DNA of 64,000 bases, taken from positions 2,976,001 to 3,040,000 of the forward strand of contig NZ_CP182947.1 in NCBI RefSeq assembly GCF_048320135.1. Reading direction: 5' to 3'. Shown here in pieces: positions 34,997 to 43,951 of the stretch. Under the pieces are notes generated by a model. That model had not been told where the DNA came from. It saw nothing but the letters and a program-made list of their open reading frames with translations, and did no database searches. The translations under genes were made by a program, and so were the position numbers. Source of the DNA: Ideonella_A sakaiensis_A (lineage in GTDB: Bacteria > Pseudomonadota > Gammaproteobacteria > Burkholderiales > Burkholderiaceae_C). The number at the start of each line of letters is the position of its first letter. Position 1 is the stretch's first letter.

Positions 34997-36478
34997 TCAG
35001 CGCAGCGGCGTCCGGATCGCCCATGACGCCAGCTGGTCGAGCGCCGCGCGGGCGGCATTGGCATTCGGATGGTTGATGATCGCGACGACGATATAACGCC
35101 GCCCATTGTCTGCGAGCACATGGCCGGCGATGCCGGCGACATCGCGCAGCGAACCGGTTTTCAGGTGGGCGCGGCCCGGCGGTATCGATGAGCGGCGCAG
35201 CGTGCCGTCGATGCCGCTGGCCGGCAGCGACGAAAAGAATTCCGGCATCAGCGGCCCCGACCACGCACGCTGCAACAGCCGCGCCAGTGCCAGTGCGCTG
35301 ACACGGTGGTGGCGAGACAATCCGGAGCCGTTGTCGAGCAGCCAGGTATTGACCTCGTCGCCGAGCCACGGCCGGGCCCAGTCGACGACGACGCGGCGAG
35401 CGCCCTCGACGCTGCCGCTGCCCTGCAGCGCCAGCGGCAGGCTGAGGAACAGGTTTTGCGCCATCACGTTGTTGCTGAACTTGTTGATGTCGCGCACGAC
35501 TTCGGCCAGCGGCGCCGATTCGAGCTCGAAGCTGGGCGGCGTATTCGGCGCGACGCCGCCACGGACCCGGCCGCTGAAGCGCCCGCCCATCTCGTGCCAC
35601 AACCCGACCAGCAAGCGCGCATTGAACTCGGCCGGCGCCGGATAGGCCAACGACCAGCGTTTTTCACCGCAGGCGGTCGGAAAAGCGCCACCGAGGCGGA
35701 GCTGGGTCGGATCGCTGAAATCGGCCTGCAGATCGGCGCGCCAGTTGCCGCAGCCACCGGGCTTCAGCGGCACGCTCACCGGCAGGCGCACCCCGTCGAG
35801 CGGCGGCTCGACGCTGAGCCGCGCGATGCCGCGCGCCGGCTCGGGCCGAAAACCGATGTGGACCGCCTTGTGGTTGAACAGCAGCACATCGGGCTGCACG
35901 TTGTACGGCCGAAGGGGCTCATCGTCGAATTCGCCCGGATCGGCGGCGCTGGTGCCGGCGGCAAAGCCGCTGCGGTCGAGCACGATGTCGCCACGGATCT
36001 CGCGGATGCCGAGTTGGCGTAGCCGCATCCACATCTGCCACAGCCGCTCGACGACCAGCGTCGGGTCGCCGCTGCCGCGGATCACGATGTCGCCGTTGTA
36101 GATGCCGGCGTCCGAGCCGGGCTCGGGCAATGTGCCGGTCAGCCAGACCGGCGTCTTCCAGCGCCAGGCCGGACCGAGCAATTCGAGCCCGGCCAGTGTC
36201 GGCCACAGCTTCATCAGCGACGCCGGATTGACCGGTCGCCTGGCCTGCCAGGCCAGCAGCTCGGTGCCGGCGCCGGCACTGCCGGCTTCCTCGACGATCG
36301 CCACCATATCCTCGGCGGCGATGTCGGCGCTGCGCAGCGCGGCGATGACTTCCGGCGGCAGCCGCTGCTGGGCGGCGGCCGGGACTGTCCCGCCAAGCAG
36401 CAGCAACCACAACAAGGCGGTGCAGAAAAAGCGGTTTTGGTGCCCGGAGGGAGGCAATTGGCAGAGGCTTCGTGGCAT
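34997..36478 (-). CDS. dacB: D-alanyl-D-alanine carboxypeptidase/endopeptidase (PBP4 type)
   Basis: This periplasmic class C low-molecular-mass penicillin-binding protein trims or cleaves peptidoglycan cross-links. After a signal peptide (FFCTALLWLLLLGGTVPAAAQ) the 493-residue chain shows the three active-site motifs: SLMK (PASLMKLWP), SNN (KFSNNVMAQNLF) and KTG (HLKTGSLRDVAG). The insertion between the first two motifs gives the PBP4-like length. ATG 36478 is my choice; an in-frame start at 36499 adds seven residues. Confidence 0.93.
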   Translation of the reverse strand: MPRSLCQLPPSGHQNRFFCTALLWLLLLGGTVPAAAQQRLPPEVIAALRSADIAAEDMVAIVEEAGSAGAGTELLAWQARRPVNPASLMKLWPTLAGLELLGPAWRWKTPVWLTGTLPEPGSDAGIYNGDIVIRGSGDPTLVVERLWQMWMRLRQLGIREIRGDIVLDRSGFAAGTSAADPGEFDDEPLRPYNVQPDVLLFNHKAVHIGFRPEPARGIARLSVEPPLDGVRLPVSVPLKPGGCGNWRADLQADFSDPTQLRLGGAFPTACGEKRWSLAYPAPAEFNARLLVGLWHEMGGRFSGRVRGGVAPNTPPSFELESAPLAEVVRDINKFSNNVMAQNLFLSLPLALQGSGSVEGARRVVVDWARPWLGDEVNTWLLDNGSGLSRHHRVSALALARLLQRAWSGPLMPEFFSSLPASGIDGTLRRSSIPPGRAHLKTGSLRDVAGIAGHVLADNGRRYIVVAIINHPNANAARAALDQLASWAIRTPLR

Positions 36479-36548
36479 CGGCGAATGATGGCATGTCACG
36501 GCCGCTGCGCCGGGCGTCGCCGGTCGGCAAGGCGTTGCAGGCTTGCCC

Positions 36549-36554
36549 TAAACT
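36549..36554 (+). promoter_or_regulatory. Candidate -10 of tsaB, placed for a leaderless mRNA
   Basis: TAAACT is followed by 6 nt (CGTCGC) and then the tsaB ATG, so transcription would begin at the start codon. No Shine-Dalgarno is present. Confidence 0.35.
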
Positions 36555-36560
36555 CGTCGC

Positions 36561-37334
36561 ATGAACGATGTCGAAACTGGACCCGCGCCGGCCCGGCCCT
36601 GTCGGCTGCTGGCGATCGACACCGCGACCGAAAAGACGAGCCTGGTGCTGGTCACGCCGCAGTCGATGCTGGCGATCGAAGGCGACGGCGGCGCCCAGGC
36701 CTCGGCGCGGCTGCTGGCCGATCTGCAGCTGCTGCTCGAGCGAGCCGGCTGCCGGCTCGCCGACCTCGATGCGATCGGTTTCGGCTGCGGCCCTGGCGCG
36801 TTCACCGGCATCCGCACCGCCTGTTCGGTCGCCCAGGGGCTGGCCTTCGGTGCCGGCAAACCGGTTCTTGCGATCGACAGCCTGATGCTGGTTGCCGAAG
36901 GGGCCCGTGCCGAGCTGCTGGCGATCGGCGCTGATACCGTCTGGGTGCTGCAGGATGCGCGGATGGACGAGATCTATGCCGCCGCCTATCGCTGGCAGGG
37001 CGAAAGCGAACAGCGCTGGCAGACGCTGGTTGCGCCGGCGCTGTATGCGGTCGACGCCTGGAATGCGTCGTTCGGCACAGCGCCGGCCGGCGCGCTTGCA
37101 GGCTCCGCACTGTCGGTGATGGGGTCTCGACTGGCCGGTGGCGATGTCCCGCGGATTGGCGCTGGCGACGGCAGCGGCAGCGGCAGGGCGCAGGCGCTCG
37201 GCCGGCTCGCGGTCGCGCAGTTCAGCGACGGCCGGCTGCTCGACGCCGCACAGGCGGTACCGCTGTACCTGCGCGACAAGGTCGCATTGACGACCGCCGA
37301 ACGCGAGGCCGCGCGGGCGGCGAAGGCGGCATGA
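36561..37334 (+). CDS. tsaB: tRNA threonylcarbamoyladenosine biosynthesis protein TsaB
   Basis: TsaB is the ASKHA-fold partner that activates TsaD for tRNA t6A37 formation. The 257-residue product has LLAIDTATEKTSLVLV and the conserved GCGPGAFTGIRTACSVAQGLAFG. IDSLMLVAEGA and VLQDARMDEIYAAAY follow. The C-terminal half is Ala/Gly-rich, as often seen. It is followed by rimI (46-nt gap) and udg, a gene order common in betaproteobacteria. Confidence 0.95.
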   Translation: MNDVETGPAPARPCRLLAIDTATEKTSLVLVTPQSMLAIEGDGGAQASARLLADLQLLLERAGCRLADLDAIGFGCGPGAFTGIRTACSVAQGLAFGAGKPVLAIDSLMLVAEGARAELLAIGADTVWVLQDARMDEIYAAAYRWQGESEQRWQTLVAPALYAVDAWNASFGTAPAGALAGSALSVMGSRLAGGDVPRIGAGDGSGSGRAQALGRLAVAQFSDGRLLDAAQAVPLYLRDKVALTTAEREAARAAKAA

Positions 37335-37380
37335 CGATCGATCGCCTGCGGCCCCGCGGCGCCTGCGGCAGGCGGCGGCG

Positions 37381-37893
37381 ATGAACGCCGTCGTGAAGCC
37401 GCACGCCAATCTGCGTGCGATGCTGGCGTCGGATCTGCCGGCGGTGCTGGCGATCGAGCAGGCCGCCTACGAATTTCCGTGGACGCGTGGCAATTTTCTC
37501 GATTCGCTGCACGCGGGTTATCTGGCGCGGCTGATGTTCGACGAGCGGGGCCGCGTCATCGGCTATTTCATCGCGATGTCCGGCGTCGACGAGATGCATC
37601 TGCTGAACCTCAGCGTGGCGCCGGCGCTGCAGGGCCGCGGCCATGGCCGCGCGATGCTCGATGCCCTGCTGCAGCTTTGCCGTGAGCACGGCGCCGGCAT
37701 GTTGTGGCTGGAGGTGCGCACCAGCAACCTGCGGGCACGCTCGCTGTACCGCCGGCTCGGCTTCAGCGAAATCGGAATCCGGCGCGGCTATTACCCGGCG
37801 GCTGGCGGCGCCCGCGAGGATGCGATCGTGATGAGCCTGGCAACCGCGCCGATGCCGGGCGCGAGCAATGGACCAGCCGATGGCCTGGACTGA
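37381..37893 (+). CDS. rimI: Ribosomal protein S18-alanine N-acetyltransferase
   Basis: This GNAT acetyltransferase is predicted to acetylate the N-terminal alanine of ribosomal protein S18. In the 170-residue chain the acetyl-CoA site is LLNLSVAPALQGRGHGRAML, followed by LWLEVRTSNLRARSLYRRLGFSEIG, the RimI-like second half. The early segment EQAAYEFPWTRGNF also fits RimI. Position between tsaB and udg supports the call. Its 3' end overlaps udg by 26 nt. Confidence 0.92.
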   Translation: MNAVVKPHANLRAMLASDLPAVLAIEQAAYEFPWTRGNFLDSLHAGYLARLMFDERGRVIGYFIAMSGVDEMHLLNLSVAPALQGRGHGRAMLDALLQLCREHGAGMLWLEVRTSNLRARSLYRRLGFSEIGIRRGYYPAAGGAREDAIVMSLATAPMPGASNGPADGLD

Positions 37894-38713
37894 GCGACAG
37901 CGGCGCATGCTCGCCGAGATGGGGCTGCCGCCATGGCTGGCCCCGGCGGCAGCGCCTGACGAGCCGACGGACGCGCCTGCGCCCGAACCGGCCGCTCAGC
38001 CCGCTGCGCCATCACCGACGCAGCCGCAGGCCGCCGCGCCGGTTGTTCCGGCACCGGCCCCGCAGGCGCAGGTGGCGCCGATGGGAGCGCCGGCGAACCG
38101 GCCGGCCGGCGCCGTCGCGATGCTCGACTGGACCGGCTTGCGCGATGCGGTTGCCGCCTGCACCGCGTGCGGCCTGTGCGAGAGCCGCACGCAGACGGTA
38201 TTCGGTGTCGGCAACCGGTCTGCCGAATGGATGATCGTCGGCGAGGCGCCCGGCGAGCAGGAAGATCGCCAGGGCGAACCCTTCGTCGGGCGATCCGGAC
38301 AACTGCTCGACAACATGCTGCTGGCACTCGGGCTGAGCCGCGCCGAAGGCGCTGCCGATCGGCAGGTCTACATCGCCAATACGCTGAAATGCCGGCCACC
38401 GGGCAACCGCAACCCAACCGCTGATGAGCTCGCCCGCTGCGAGCCGTTTCTGGTCAGGCAGATCGAACTGATCAAGCCACGCATCATCCTCGCGATGGGC
38501 CGCTTTGCAGTGCAAAGCCTGTTGCGCAGCAACGAGCCGATCGGCCGGCTGCGCGGCCGGGTCCACCATTACCAGGGCGTGCCGCTGGTCGTTACCTATC
38601 ACCCGGCCTATCTGCTGCGCAATCCGCTCGACAAGGCCAGGGCCTGGGACGATCTGTGCCTGGCGGCCGAAACGGCAGCAGCGGCCGCTGCCGCGGCCCC
38701 GGCACCAGGCTGA
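37868..38713 (+). CDS. Uracil-DNA glycosylase, family 4 (Fe-S)
   Basis: This enzyme removes uracil from DNA. After an Ala/Pro-rich linker (about 25-80) the 281-residue chain has the family-4 [4Fe-4S] cysteines C101, C104, C175 and C191. The active-site motif is VGEAPGEQEDRQGEPFVGRSG, and the leucine-loop segment is TYHPAYLLRNP. The disordered N-terminal half is characteristic of proteobacterial members of this family. The start ATG at 37868 lies inside the end of rimI, so translation is probably coupled. Confidence 0.94.
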   Translation: MDQPMAWTERQRRMLAEMGLPPWLAPAAAPDEPTDAPAPEPAAQPAAPSPTQPQAAAPVVPAPAPQAQVAPMGAPANRPAGAVAMLDWTGLRDAVAACTACGLCESRTQTVFGVGNRSAEWMIVGEAPGEQEDRQGEPFVGRSGQLLDNMLLALGLSRAEGAADRQVYIANTLKCRPPGNRNPTADELARCEPFLVRQIELIKPRIILAMGRFAVQSLLRSNEPIGRLRGRVHHYQGVPLVVTYHPAYLLRNPLDKARAWDDLCLAAETAAAAAAAAPAPG

Positions 38714-38741
38714 GGCTGCGCCGCCGCGGCAACGCCGCCGT

Positions 38742-40121
38742 TCAACCTGACTTCTTGACCGGCCGCTGCCAGTTCGCGAGGCTGCACTGGCGAGCGCGTG
38801 CCAGCGTCAGCTGGCCGGCCGGCGCATCCTTGCCGAGTGTCGAGCCGGCGCCGATCGTCGCGCCGTCGCCGACGGTCAGCGGCGCGACCAGCACGCAGTT
38901 GCTGCCGACATGGACGTCGTTGCCGATCACCGTGCGGTGCTTGTTGGCGCCGTCGTAGTTTGCGGTGATGCTGCCGGCGCCATAGTTGACGCGTTCGCCG
39001 ACTTCGGCGTCGCCGAGGTAGGCGAGGTGGTTTGCCTTCGCGCCGCGCGCCATGCGGCTGTTTTTCACCTCGACAAAATTGCCGATGTGCACCTCGTCGC
39101 CGAGCTCGGCGCCTGGGCGCAGCCGCGCAAACGGGCCGATCAACGCGCCGCTGCCGACCGCGACGCCGGCGCTGTCGCCGTCGATGTGGGTGTAGGGATG
39201 GATCACCGTGCCGGCGCCGATGCGGGCATTGCGCAGGCAGCAGTTGGCGCCGATGCGCACGCCGTCGCCCAGTTCAACCCGCCCTTCGAAGACGCAGTTG
39301 ACGTCGATCTCGACATCGCTGCCGCAGACCAGTTCGCCGCGCAGATCGAAGCGGGCCGGGTCGGCCAGCCGCACACCGGCTTCCATCAGCGCATCGGCAG
39401 CCCGTTGCTGAAACCGCCGCTCGAGCTGCGCCAGCTGTTTCGGGCTGTTGACGCCGAGCACCTCGGTTTCGTCGTGCGCGGCCGCATGGACGACCTCGAC
39501 GCCGTCGGCAACCGCCAGTCCGACCACATCGGTCAGGTAGTACTCGCGCTGCGCATTGTTGTTGCCGATCCGCGCCAGCCAGCCCTTCAGCGCCGCGGTA
39601 GGCGCCGCCATCACGCCGGTATAAACCTCGCGCACCAGGCGCTGCTCGTCGCTGGCATCCTTGTGCTCGACGATGCCGGTGATCCGGCCGTCGCGGTCGC
39701 GCAGGATGCGCCCATAACCCGTCGCGTCGTCGAGTTCGACGGTCAGCAGCGCGAGCCGCTCGCCGCCGCAGGCCGCGACCAGCGCGCGCGCGGTCTCGAG
39801 TTCGATCAGTGGCACGTCGCCGTTCAGGATCAGTGTCGTGCCGGCAGCGTGCAGCTTCGGCACCGCCTGCTGCACCGCATGGCCGGTGCCGAATTGCGGC
39901 ATCTGGCGGACAAACGACACCGCGGCACCGGCGCAGCTGGCCTCGACCTCGTCGGCGCCATGTCCCGATACGACGATCAGGCTATCCGGCTCCAGCCGCG
40001 CGGCCATGTCGAGAACATGCTGCAATAGGCTGCGTCCGGCAAGCTCGTGCAGCACCTTCGGCCGCACAGATTTCATTCGCGTGCCCTTGCCGGCGGCCAT
40101 GATCACGACATCTAGATCCAT
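38742..40121 (-). CDS. glmU: Bifunctional GlcN-1-P acetyltransferase / GlcNAc-1-P uridyltransferase
   Basis: GlmU makes UDP-N-acetylglucosamine for peptidoglycan and lipopolysaccharide. The 459-residue protein has an N-terminal nucleotidyltransferase domain (VVIMAAGKGTRMKSVRPKVLHELAG, then LILNGDVPLI). A left-handed beta-helix acetyltransferase follows (GSGALIGPFARLRPGAELGD, VNYGAGSITANYDGANKHRT). ATG 40121 matches the conserved start; a farther in-frame start at 40187 is unlikely. GATAAT at 40152-40147 would give a 19-nt leader and lies inside the divergent lipoprotein gene. Confidence 0.97.
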   Translation of the reverse strand: MDLDVVIMAAGKGTRMKSVRPKVLHELAGRSLLQHVLDMAARLEPDSLIVVSGHGADEVEASCAGAAVSFVRQMPQFGTGHAVQQAVPKLHAAGTTLILNGDVPLIELETARALVAACGGERLALLTVELDDATGYGRILRDRDGRITGIVEHKDASDEQRLVREVYTGVMAAPTAALKGWLARIGNNNAQREYYLTDVVGLAVADGVEVVHAAAHDETEVLGVNSPKQLAQLERRFQQRAADALMEAGVRLADPARFDLRGELVCGSDVEIDVNCVFEGRVELGDGVRIGANCCLRNARIGAGTVIHPYTHIDGDSAGVAVGSGALIGPFARLRPGAELGDEVHIGNFVEVKNSRMARGAKANHLAYLGDAEVGERVNYGAGSITANYDGANKHRTVIGNDVHVGSNCVLVAPLTVGDGATIGAGSTLGKDAPAGQLTLARARQCSLANWQRPVKKSG

Positions 40122-40140
40122 CTTTTTTTCCCGGTTGCGA

Positions 40141-40992
40141 ATGCTGATTATCGGCGGGCTGGTGGTCGGCCTGGCCGCCTGCAGCACGCTGCGCCTCAGC
40201 TACAACCAGGGGCCGACGTTGGCGTACTGGTGGGCCGACCGCTATGTCGATTTCGACGACGGCCAGTCGGCCAAGGTCCGCCAGGTGCTTGCCGACTGGT
40301 TTCGCTGGCACCGGGCAACGCAGCTCGCCGACCTCGGTGCGGTGGTCGCACGGGCGCGTGCCGATGCCGCCGGCACGCTGTCGCCGGCGCAGGTCTGCCG
40401 GTTTGCCGACGACCTGTCACAACGTGCGCTGCGCGCCTATGAACATGCGGTACCGGCGATCGCCGAAATCGCACCGACCCTGCGCCCGGAGCAGATCAGG
40501 AATATCGAGCGGCGCCAGGCCAAGAACAACCGCGGGTATGTCGACGATCACCTGCAGCCCGATCCGGAGCTGCGGCAGCGCGAGGCGGTCAAGCGCATGA
40601 TCAAGCGGGCCGAGGACTATTACGGATCGCTCGACGACAACCAGCGTGCGCTGGTCGCCCGGCGCACTGCGGCATCGCCGTTCGATGCGCAGGTGTCGCT
40701 GGCCGAACGACGCGCCCGCCAGCAGGACACCCTGGCCAGCCTGCGCCGCTGGAGTGCCGACAAGCCACCGCCGGAGACGGTCAGGGCCGAACTGCTGCAA
40801 CTCGGCCAGCGGGTGCGGCAGTCACCGCGCGAGCCCTATCGGGCCTACCAGCAGCGGCTGCTCGAGCACAACTGCGCCTTCATCGCCGAACTGCACAATT
40901 CGACGAACGCCGAACAACGCCAGCACCTGATCAGGAAGCTCGGCAGCTGGGAGGCCGACATCCGCACGCTGGTCGCCGACCTCGAGGGTTGA
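40141..40992 (+). CDS. DUF6279-like lipoprotein
   Basis: The 283-residue exported protein starts MLIIGGLVVGLAACSTLRL, a short lipoprotein signal with lipobox LAAC. The mature region (SYNQGPTLAYWWADRYVDF, then a helical, Arg-rich body) resembles DUF6279 lipoproteins of unknown function. The start is ambiguous. TTG at 40135 would add a basic MR. ATG at 40099 would give an Arg-containing n-region but would overlap the 5' end of divergent glmU by 23 bp. Confidence 0.78.
   Translation: MLIIGGLVVGLAACSTLRLSYNQGPTLAYWWADRYVDFDDGQSAKVRQVLADWFRWHRATQLADLGAVVARARADAAGTLSPAQVCRFADDLSQRALRAYEHAVPAIAEIAPTLRPEQIRNIERRQAKNNRGYVDDHLQPDPELRQREAVKRMIKRAEDYYGSLDDNQRALVARRTAASPFDAQVSLAERRARQQDTLASLRRWSADKPPPETVRAELLQLGQRVRQSPREPYRAYQQRLLEHNCAFIAELHNSTNAEQRQHLIRKLGSWEADIRTLVADLEG
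40147..40152 (-). promoter_or_regulatory. Candidate -10 of glmU
   Basis: GATAAT on the minus strand predicts a start near 40140 and a 19-nt leader. It lies within codons 3-4 of the divergent lipoprotein gene. Confidence 0.4.
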
Positions 40993-41001
40993 GGGCAGGA
41001 T

Positions 41002-41610
41002 TCAGCCGGTGATCGGCGTCACGATGCGCCGCGGATTGGCGCCACCGGAATTCGGAAATCCGGCCATCGCCGCATCGAACATTGCCGGCAGCAACGAACG
41101 GATCGACGGCGAATAACCGCTGTTCGCCGCCCGCGTCTCGTAGACGGTGCGGCCGCTGCGGCGGTCGCGGATCTGCACGACGACCTCGCGCGAATAGGTC
41201 TGGCTCGCCAGCGGACCGCCGTAGCGGCCCCAGCCCCAGCCGCCGCCGAAGCCGATGCCGAAATGGCGGTGCCGCCAGCCGGCATGCCAGCCGAATGGCG
41301 AATAAAAGCCATGGTCGTCGATCCAGCGCGGGTCGGCGGTGACGGTGGCGCCGAGTTGCACGATGTAATCGGCCGCAGCGGGATCGTCGACCTGGCGGAA
41401 GCCGGCGGCGGTCAGCGCCGGTAGCGCGGCGGCTTCGAGCGTCTGTTGCTGCTCGGCTGACTGCGACGGGATCCGGTCGAATACAAAACGCGGGCTGGTC
41501 TGCCCGGCCGGCCAGCTGCCGTAGGTCGAGACGTCGCTGCTCAGATTGTTCATCGTCGCGCAGGCGCCGAGCAGCGCGGCGACCAGCATCAGGCTCAGGC
41601 TCTTCAACAT
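41002..41610 (-). CDS. DUF4136 family lipoprotein
   Basis: The 202-residue product has a short signal ending in the lipobox LLGAC (Cys16). The DUF4136 pattern follows: YGSWPAGQTSPRFVFDRIPS, then VVVQIRDRRSGRTVYETRA. A central Gly/Trp/His-rich loop (HFGIGFGGGWGWGRYGG) is striking. DUF4136 proteins are outer-membrane or periplasmic lipoproteins of unknown function. It converges with the preceding lipoprotein gene, 9 bp away. Confidence 0.88.
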   Translation of the reverse strand: MLKSLSLMLVAALLGACATMNNLSSDVSTYGSWPAGQTSPRFVFDRIPSQSAEQQQTLEAAALPALTAAGFRQVDDPAAADYIVQLGATVTADPRWIDDHGFYSPFGWHAGWRHRHFGIGFGGGWGWGRYGGPLASQTYSREVVVQIRDRRSGRTVYETRAANSGYSPSIRSLLPAMFDAAMAGFPNSGGANPRRIVTPITG

Positions 41611-41642
41611 GACATCCTCCGATCGATCCTGCTTCGATTCCC

Positions 41643-41664
41643 GGTTCCGGCCGAGGTTCCGGCC
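41643..41664. repeat. Tandem 10-bp direct repeat in a divergent promoter region
   Basis: GGTTCCGGCC occurs at 41643-41652 and 41655-41664, a 12-bp period, between the divergent DUF4136 and ttcA genes. It may be a paired binding site or chance in GC-rich DNA. GACAAT at 41721-41726 is a possible ttcA -10. The remaining spacer 41611-41762 shows nothing else clear. Confidence 0.35.
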
Positions 41665-41762
41665 CGGCCCGGTGGCCTGCCGGCAACGCCGTCGGCGACA
41701 GTCGGGTTTGGCCTGGCTGAGACAATGACACGGTTTTCCATCGAGCGCCCGCTCCGACCGCC

Positions 41763-42704
41763 ATGAGCCAGACCTTTGCGCCAGCCACCTCCGACACCGC
41801 GACCGCGTCGCCCCGGCCCCACGGCAGCACGGTGCCCCACGCAGCGCTGTCCGCCACCGCGCAGACGGTGCAGAAGAAGATCCGCCGCCTCGCCGGCCGC
41901 GCGGTGCGCGATTTCTCGATGATCGAGGATGGCGACCGCGTGATGGTCTGCCTGTCCGGCGGTGCCGACTCCTACACGATGCTCGATACGCTGATGTACA
42001 TGCAGCGCATCGCGCCGATCGCGTTCGAGATCGTCGCGGTCAACCTCGACCAGAAACAGCCGGGCTTTCCCGAGCAGGTGCTGCCCGACTATCTGCAAGG
42101 CATCGGCGTGCCGTTTCGAATCGTCGAGCAGGACACCTACAGCATCGTCAAGGACAAGGTGCCGGAGGGCAAGACGACCTGCGGCCTGTGTTCGCGGCTG
42201 CGCCGCGGCATCCTGTACCGCACCGCGAGCGAACTCGGCGCGACCAAGATCGCACTCGGCCACCACCGCAACGACATCCTCGAGACGCTGCTGCTGAACC
42301 TGTTTTTCGGCGGCACGCTGAAGACGATGCCGCCGAAACTGCGCTCCGACGACGGCAAACATACGGTGATCCGCCCGCTGGCCTATTGCAAGGAAGACGA
42401 TATCAAGCGTTATTCGGCGGCGATGGGCTTTCCGATCATCCCGTGCAACCTGTGCGGCTCGCAGCCGAATCTGCAGCGCCAGGCGATGAAGGAACTGTTG
42501 CGCCAGTGGGATCGGGAGCACCCGCAGCGGCTGCGCAGCATGATGACGGCGATGGGCAATGTCGTGCCGTCGCACCTGCTCGACCGCGAATTGTTCGATT
42601 TCGATTCGTTCGATCTGCGCACCGGCAAGCCGACCGCCGGCGACATCCTGTTCGACCGCGACGATACGGTCGACCGCTTCGCACGCGAGATCGCCGTCGA
42701 TTGA
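41763..42704 (+). CDS. ttcA: tRNA 2-thiocytidine biosynthesis protein TtcA
   Basis: TtcA is an Fe-S, ATP-dependent enzyme that thiolates cytidine 32 in tRNA. The 313-residue product has the PP-loop SGGADS (65-70; SGGKDS in many homologues). Cysteine pairs C141xxC144 (TTCGLCSRL) and C229xxC232 (PCNLCGSQ) are present, along with ALGHHRNDILETLLLNLFF. The first 35 residues are an extra flexible Ser/Thr/Ala-rich region. ATG 41763 is the only sensible start. Confidence 0.96.
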   Translation: MSQTFAPATSDTATASPRPHGSTVPHAALSATAQTVQKKIRRLAGRAVRDFSMIEDGDRVMVCLSGGADSYTMLDTLMYMQRIAPIAFEIVAVNLDQKQPGFPEQVLPDYLQGIGVPFRIVEQDTYSIVKDKVPEGKTTCGLCSRLRRGILYRTASELGATKIALGHHRNDILETLLLNLFFGGTLKTMPPKLRSDDGKHTVIRPLAYCKEDDIKRYSAAMGFPIIPCNLCGSQPNLQRQAMKELLRQWDREHPQRLRSMMTAMGNVVPSHLLDRELFDFDSFDLRTGKPTAGDILFDRDDTVDRFAREIAVD

Positions 42705-42722
42705 AGCGCCGTGCTGCGGCCC

Positions 42723-43127
42723 TCAGCCGGCCGGCAACGGATTGATTCCGAATACCTCGCAGCCGACCGCATCGCAGTCGTCGTAGACGTCGGTTTTTTC
42801 GGTTGAGACACGGGCCGCCCGCACCTGCGGGTTCTCCAGCATCAGCCGCAATACGTCGTCGCACAAGGTTTCCTGCAGCACGATGTGGCCCTCGGCGATG
42901 CGCTGCCGGATCGTGCTGCGGATGAAGTCGTAGTCGAGCACCTCGTCGAGCCGGTCATGGGCCGGCGTCGACTGCGCCAGCGGCACATACAGCTCGACAT
43001 TGAAGACCACCCGTTGGGCACTCAGCGTCTCGAATGCATGCGCGCCGATGCGCACGTGCACCTTGTAGTTGCGCAGGAACAGCCGGCGGCAGTCGGCGAG
43101 CGCCGGATGGCTCATCAGGATGGACAT
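42723..43127 (-). CDS. folB: Dihydroneopterin aldolase family protein
   Basis: FolB cleaves 7,8-dihydroneopterin in folate synthesis. The 134-residue product resembles the family: LFLRNYKVHVRIGAHAFE near the start and QRVVFNVELYVPLA, then LDYDFIRSTIRQRIAEGHIVLQETL with the catalytic-region Glu, and a late VSTEKTDVYDDC. It is slightly divergent from typical FolB. It sits 35 nt downstream of the short-chain reductase, which may act on pterins too, supporting a folate link. Confidence 0.85.
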   Translation of the reverse strand: MSILMSHPALADCRRLFLRNYKVHVRIGAHAFETLSAQRVVFNVELYVPLAQSTPAHDRLDEVLDYDFIRSTIRQRIAEGHIVLQETLCDDVLRLMLENPQVRAARVSTEKTDVYDDCDAVGCEVFGINPLPAG

Positions 43128-43162
43128 GGTGGGTGGCGGTTTTTATGCGAAGGGTTGGCGCT

Positions 43163-43945
43163 TCATTCGGGCGCCGGCAGAAACTGCACGTCGCGCGGCT
43201 GCGGCTGCAGGTGCTGGCCGCCGTCGACCAGCAGCGTCGTGCCGGTGATCGCCGGCGATTCGAGCAGGAACAGCACGGTGCGGGCGATATCGTGCGGCGA
43301 CGACAGGCGGCGCAGCGGCGAATGGCCGGCCATGCCGGCAAATTCTTCTTCGCTCATCGGCCCGGACGGCAGCGACAGGCCGGGCGCAACGCCGCAGACC
43401 CGCAGCTGCGGCGCGCAGGCTTGCGCCAGCATCTGCGTCGCCGCTTCGAGTGCGGCCTTCGACAGCGTGTACGAGAAGTGGTCCGGATGCAGGTTCCACA
43501 GCTTGTGGTCGCTCAGATTGACGACGCAGCCGCGGGCCTCGCCGTCGCCGAGCAGCTTGTGAAGCGCCCGCGTCAGCAACACCGCCGGCGCGGTATTGGC
43601 GCGCCAGTGGCGTTCCATCGCCGCATGGCTGAAGCCGGCCAGATCGTCGTATTCGAAGGTCGATGCATTGTTGACGACGGCATCGAGGCGGCCGAAATGC
43701 GCTGCCACCGCCGGTACCAGCGCATTGCAGGCCGCTTCGTCGGCCAGATCGGCGCTGAAAACCGCCGCATCGACCGAATCGGCCGCGCCGGCGCTGCGCG
43801 CGTCGCGTGCGGTCTGCTCGGCCTCGTCGCGCGAACTGCGGCAGTGCACCGCGATGTCGTAGCCGGCCGCCGCAAGGTGCAGCGCGATTTCGCGGCCGAC
43901 CCGACGGGCCGCGCCAGTGACCAGGACAACCGGACGTGACGACAT
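43163..43945 (-). CDS. Short-chain dehydrogenase/reductase, pteridine-reductase-like (FolM type)
   Basis: The 260-residue SDR has the cofactor motif VTGAARRVGREIALHL (TGxxxRxG, typical of pteridine reductases), NNAS, and an active-site YTLSK. The catalytic-Ser region is less obvious (VNLSDHK). CVVNLSDHKLWNLHPDHFSYTLSK and its position next to folB fit the FolM/PTR1-like group that reduces dihydromonapterin or dihydrofolate. Substrate is inferred. The ATG at 43945 lies 18 bp from the divergent methyltransferase start. Confidence 0.85.
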   Translation of the reverse strand: MSSRPVVLVTGAARRVGREIALHLAAAGYDIAVHCRSSRDEAEQTARDARSAGAADSVDAAVFSADLADEAACNALVPAVAAHFGRLDAVVNNASTFEYDDLAGFSHAAMERHWRANTAPAVLLTRALHKLLGDGEARGCVVNLSDHKLWNLHPDHFSYTLSKAALEAATQMLAQACAPQLRVCGVAPGLSLPSGPMSEEEFAGMAGHSPLRRLSSPHDIARTVLFLLESPAITGTTLLVDGGQHLQPQPRDVQFLPAPE

Positions 43946-43951
43946 GATTCC

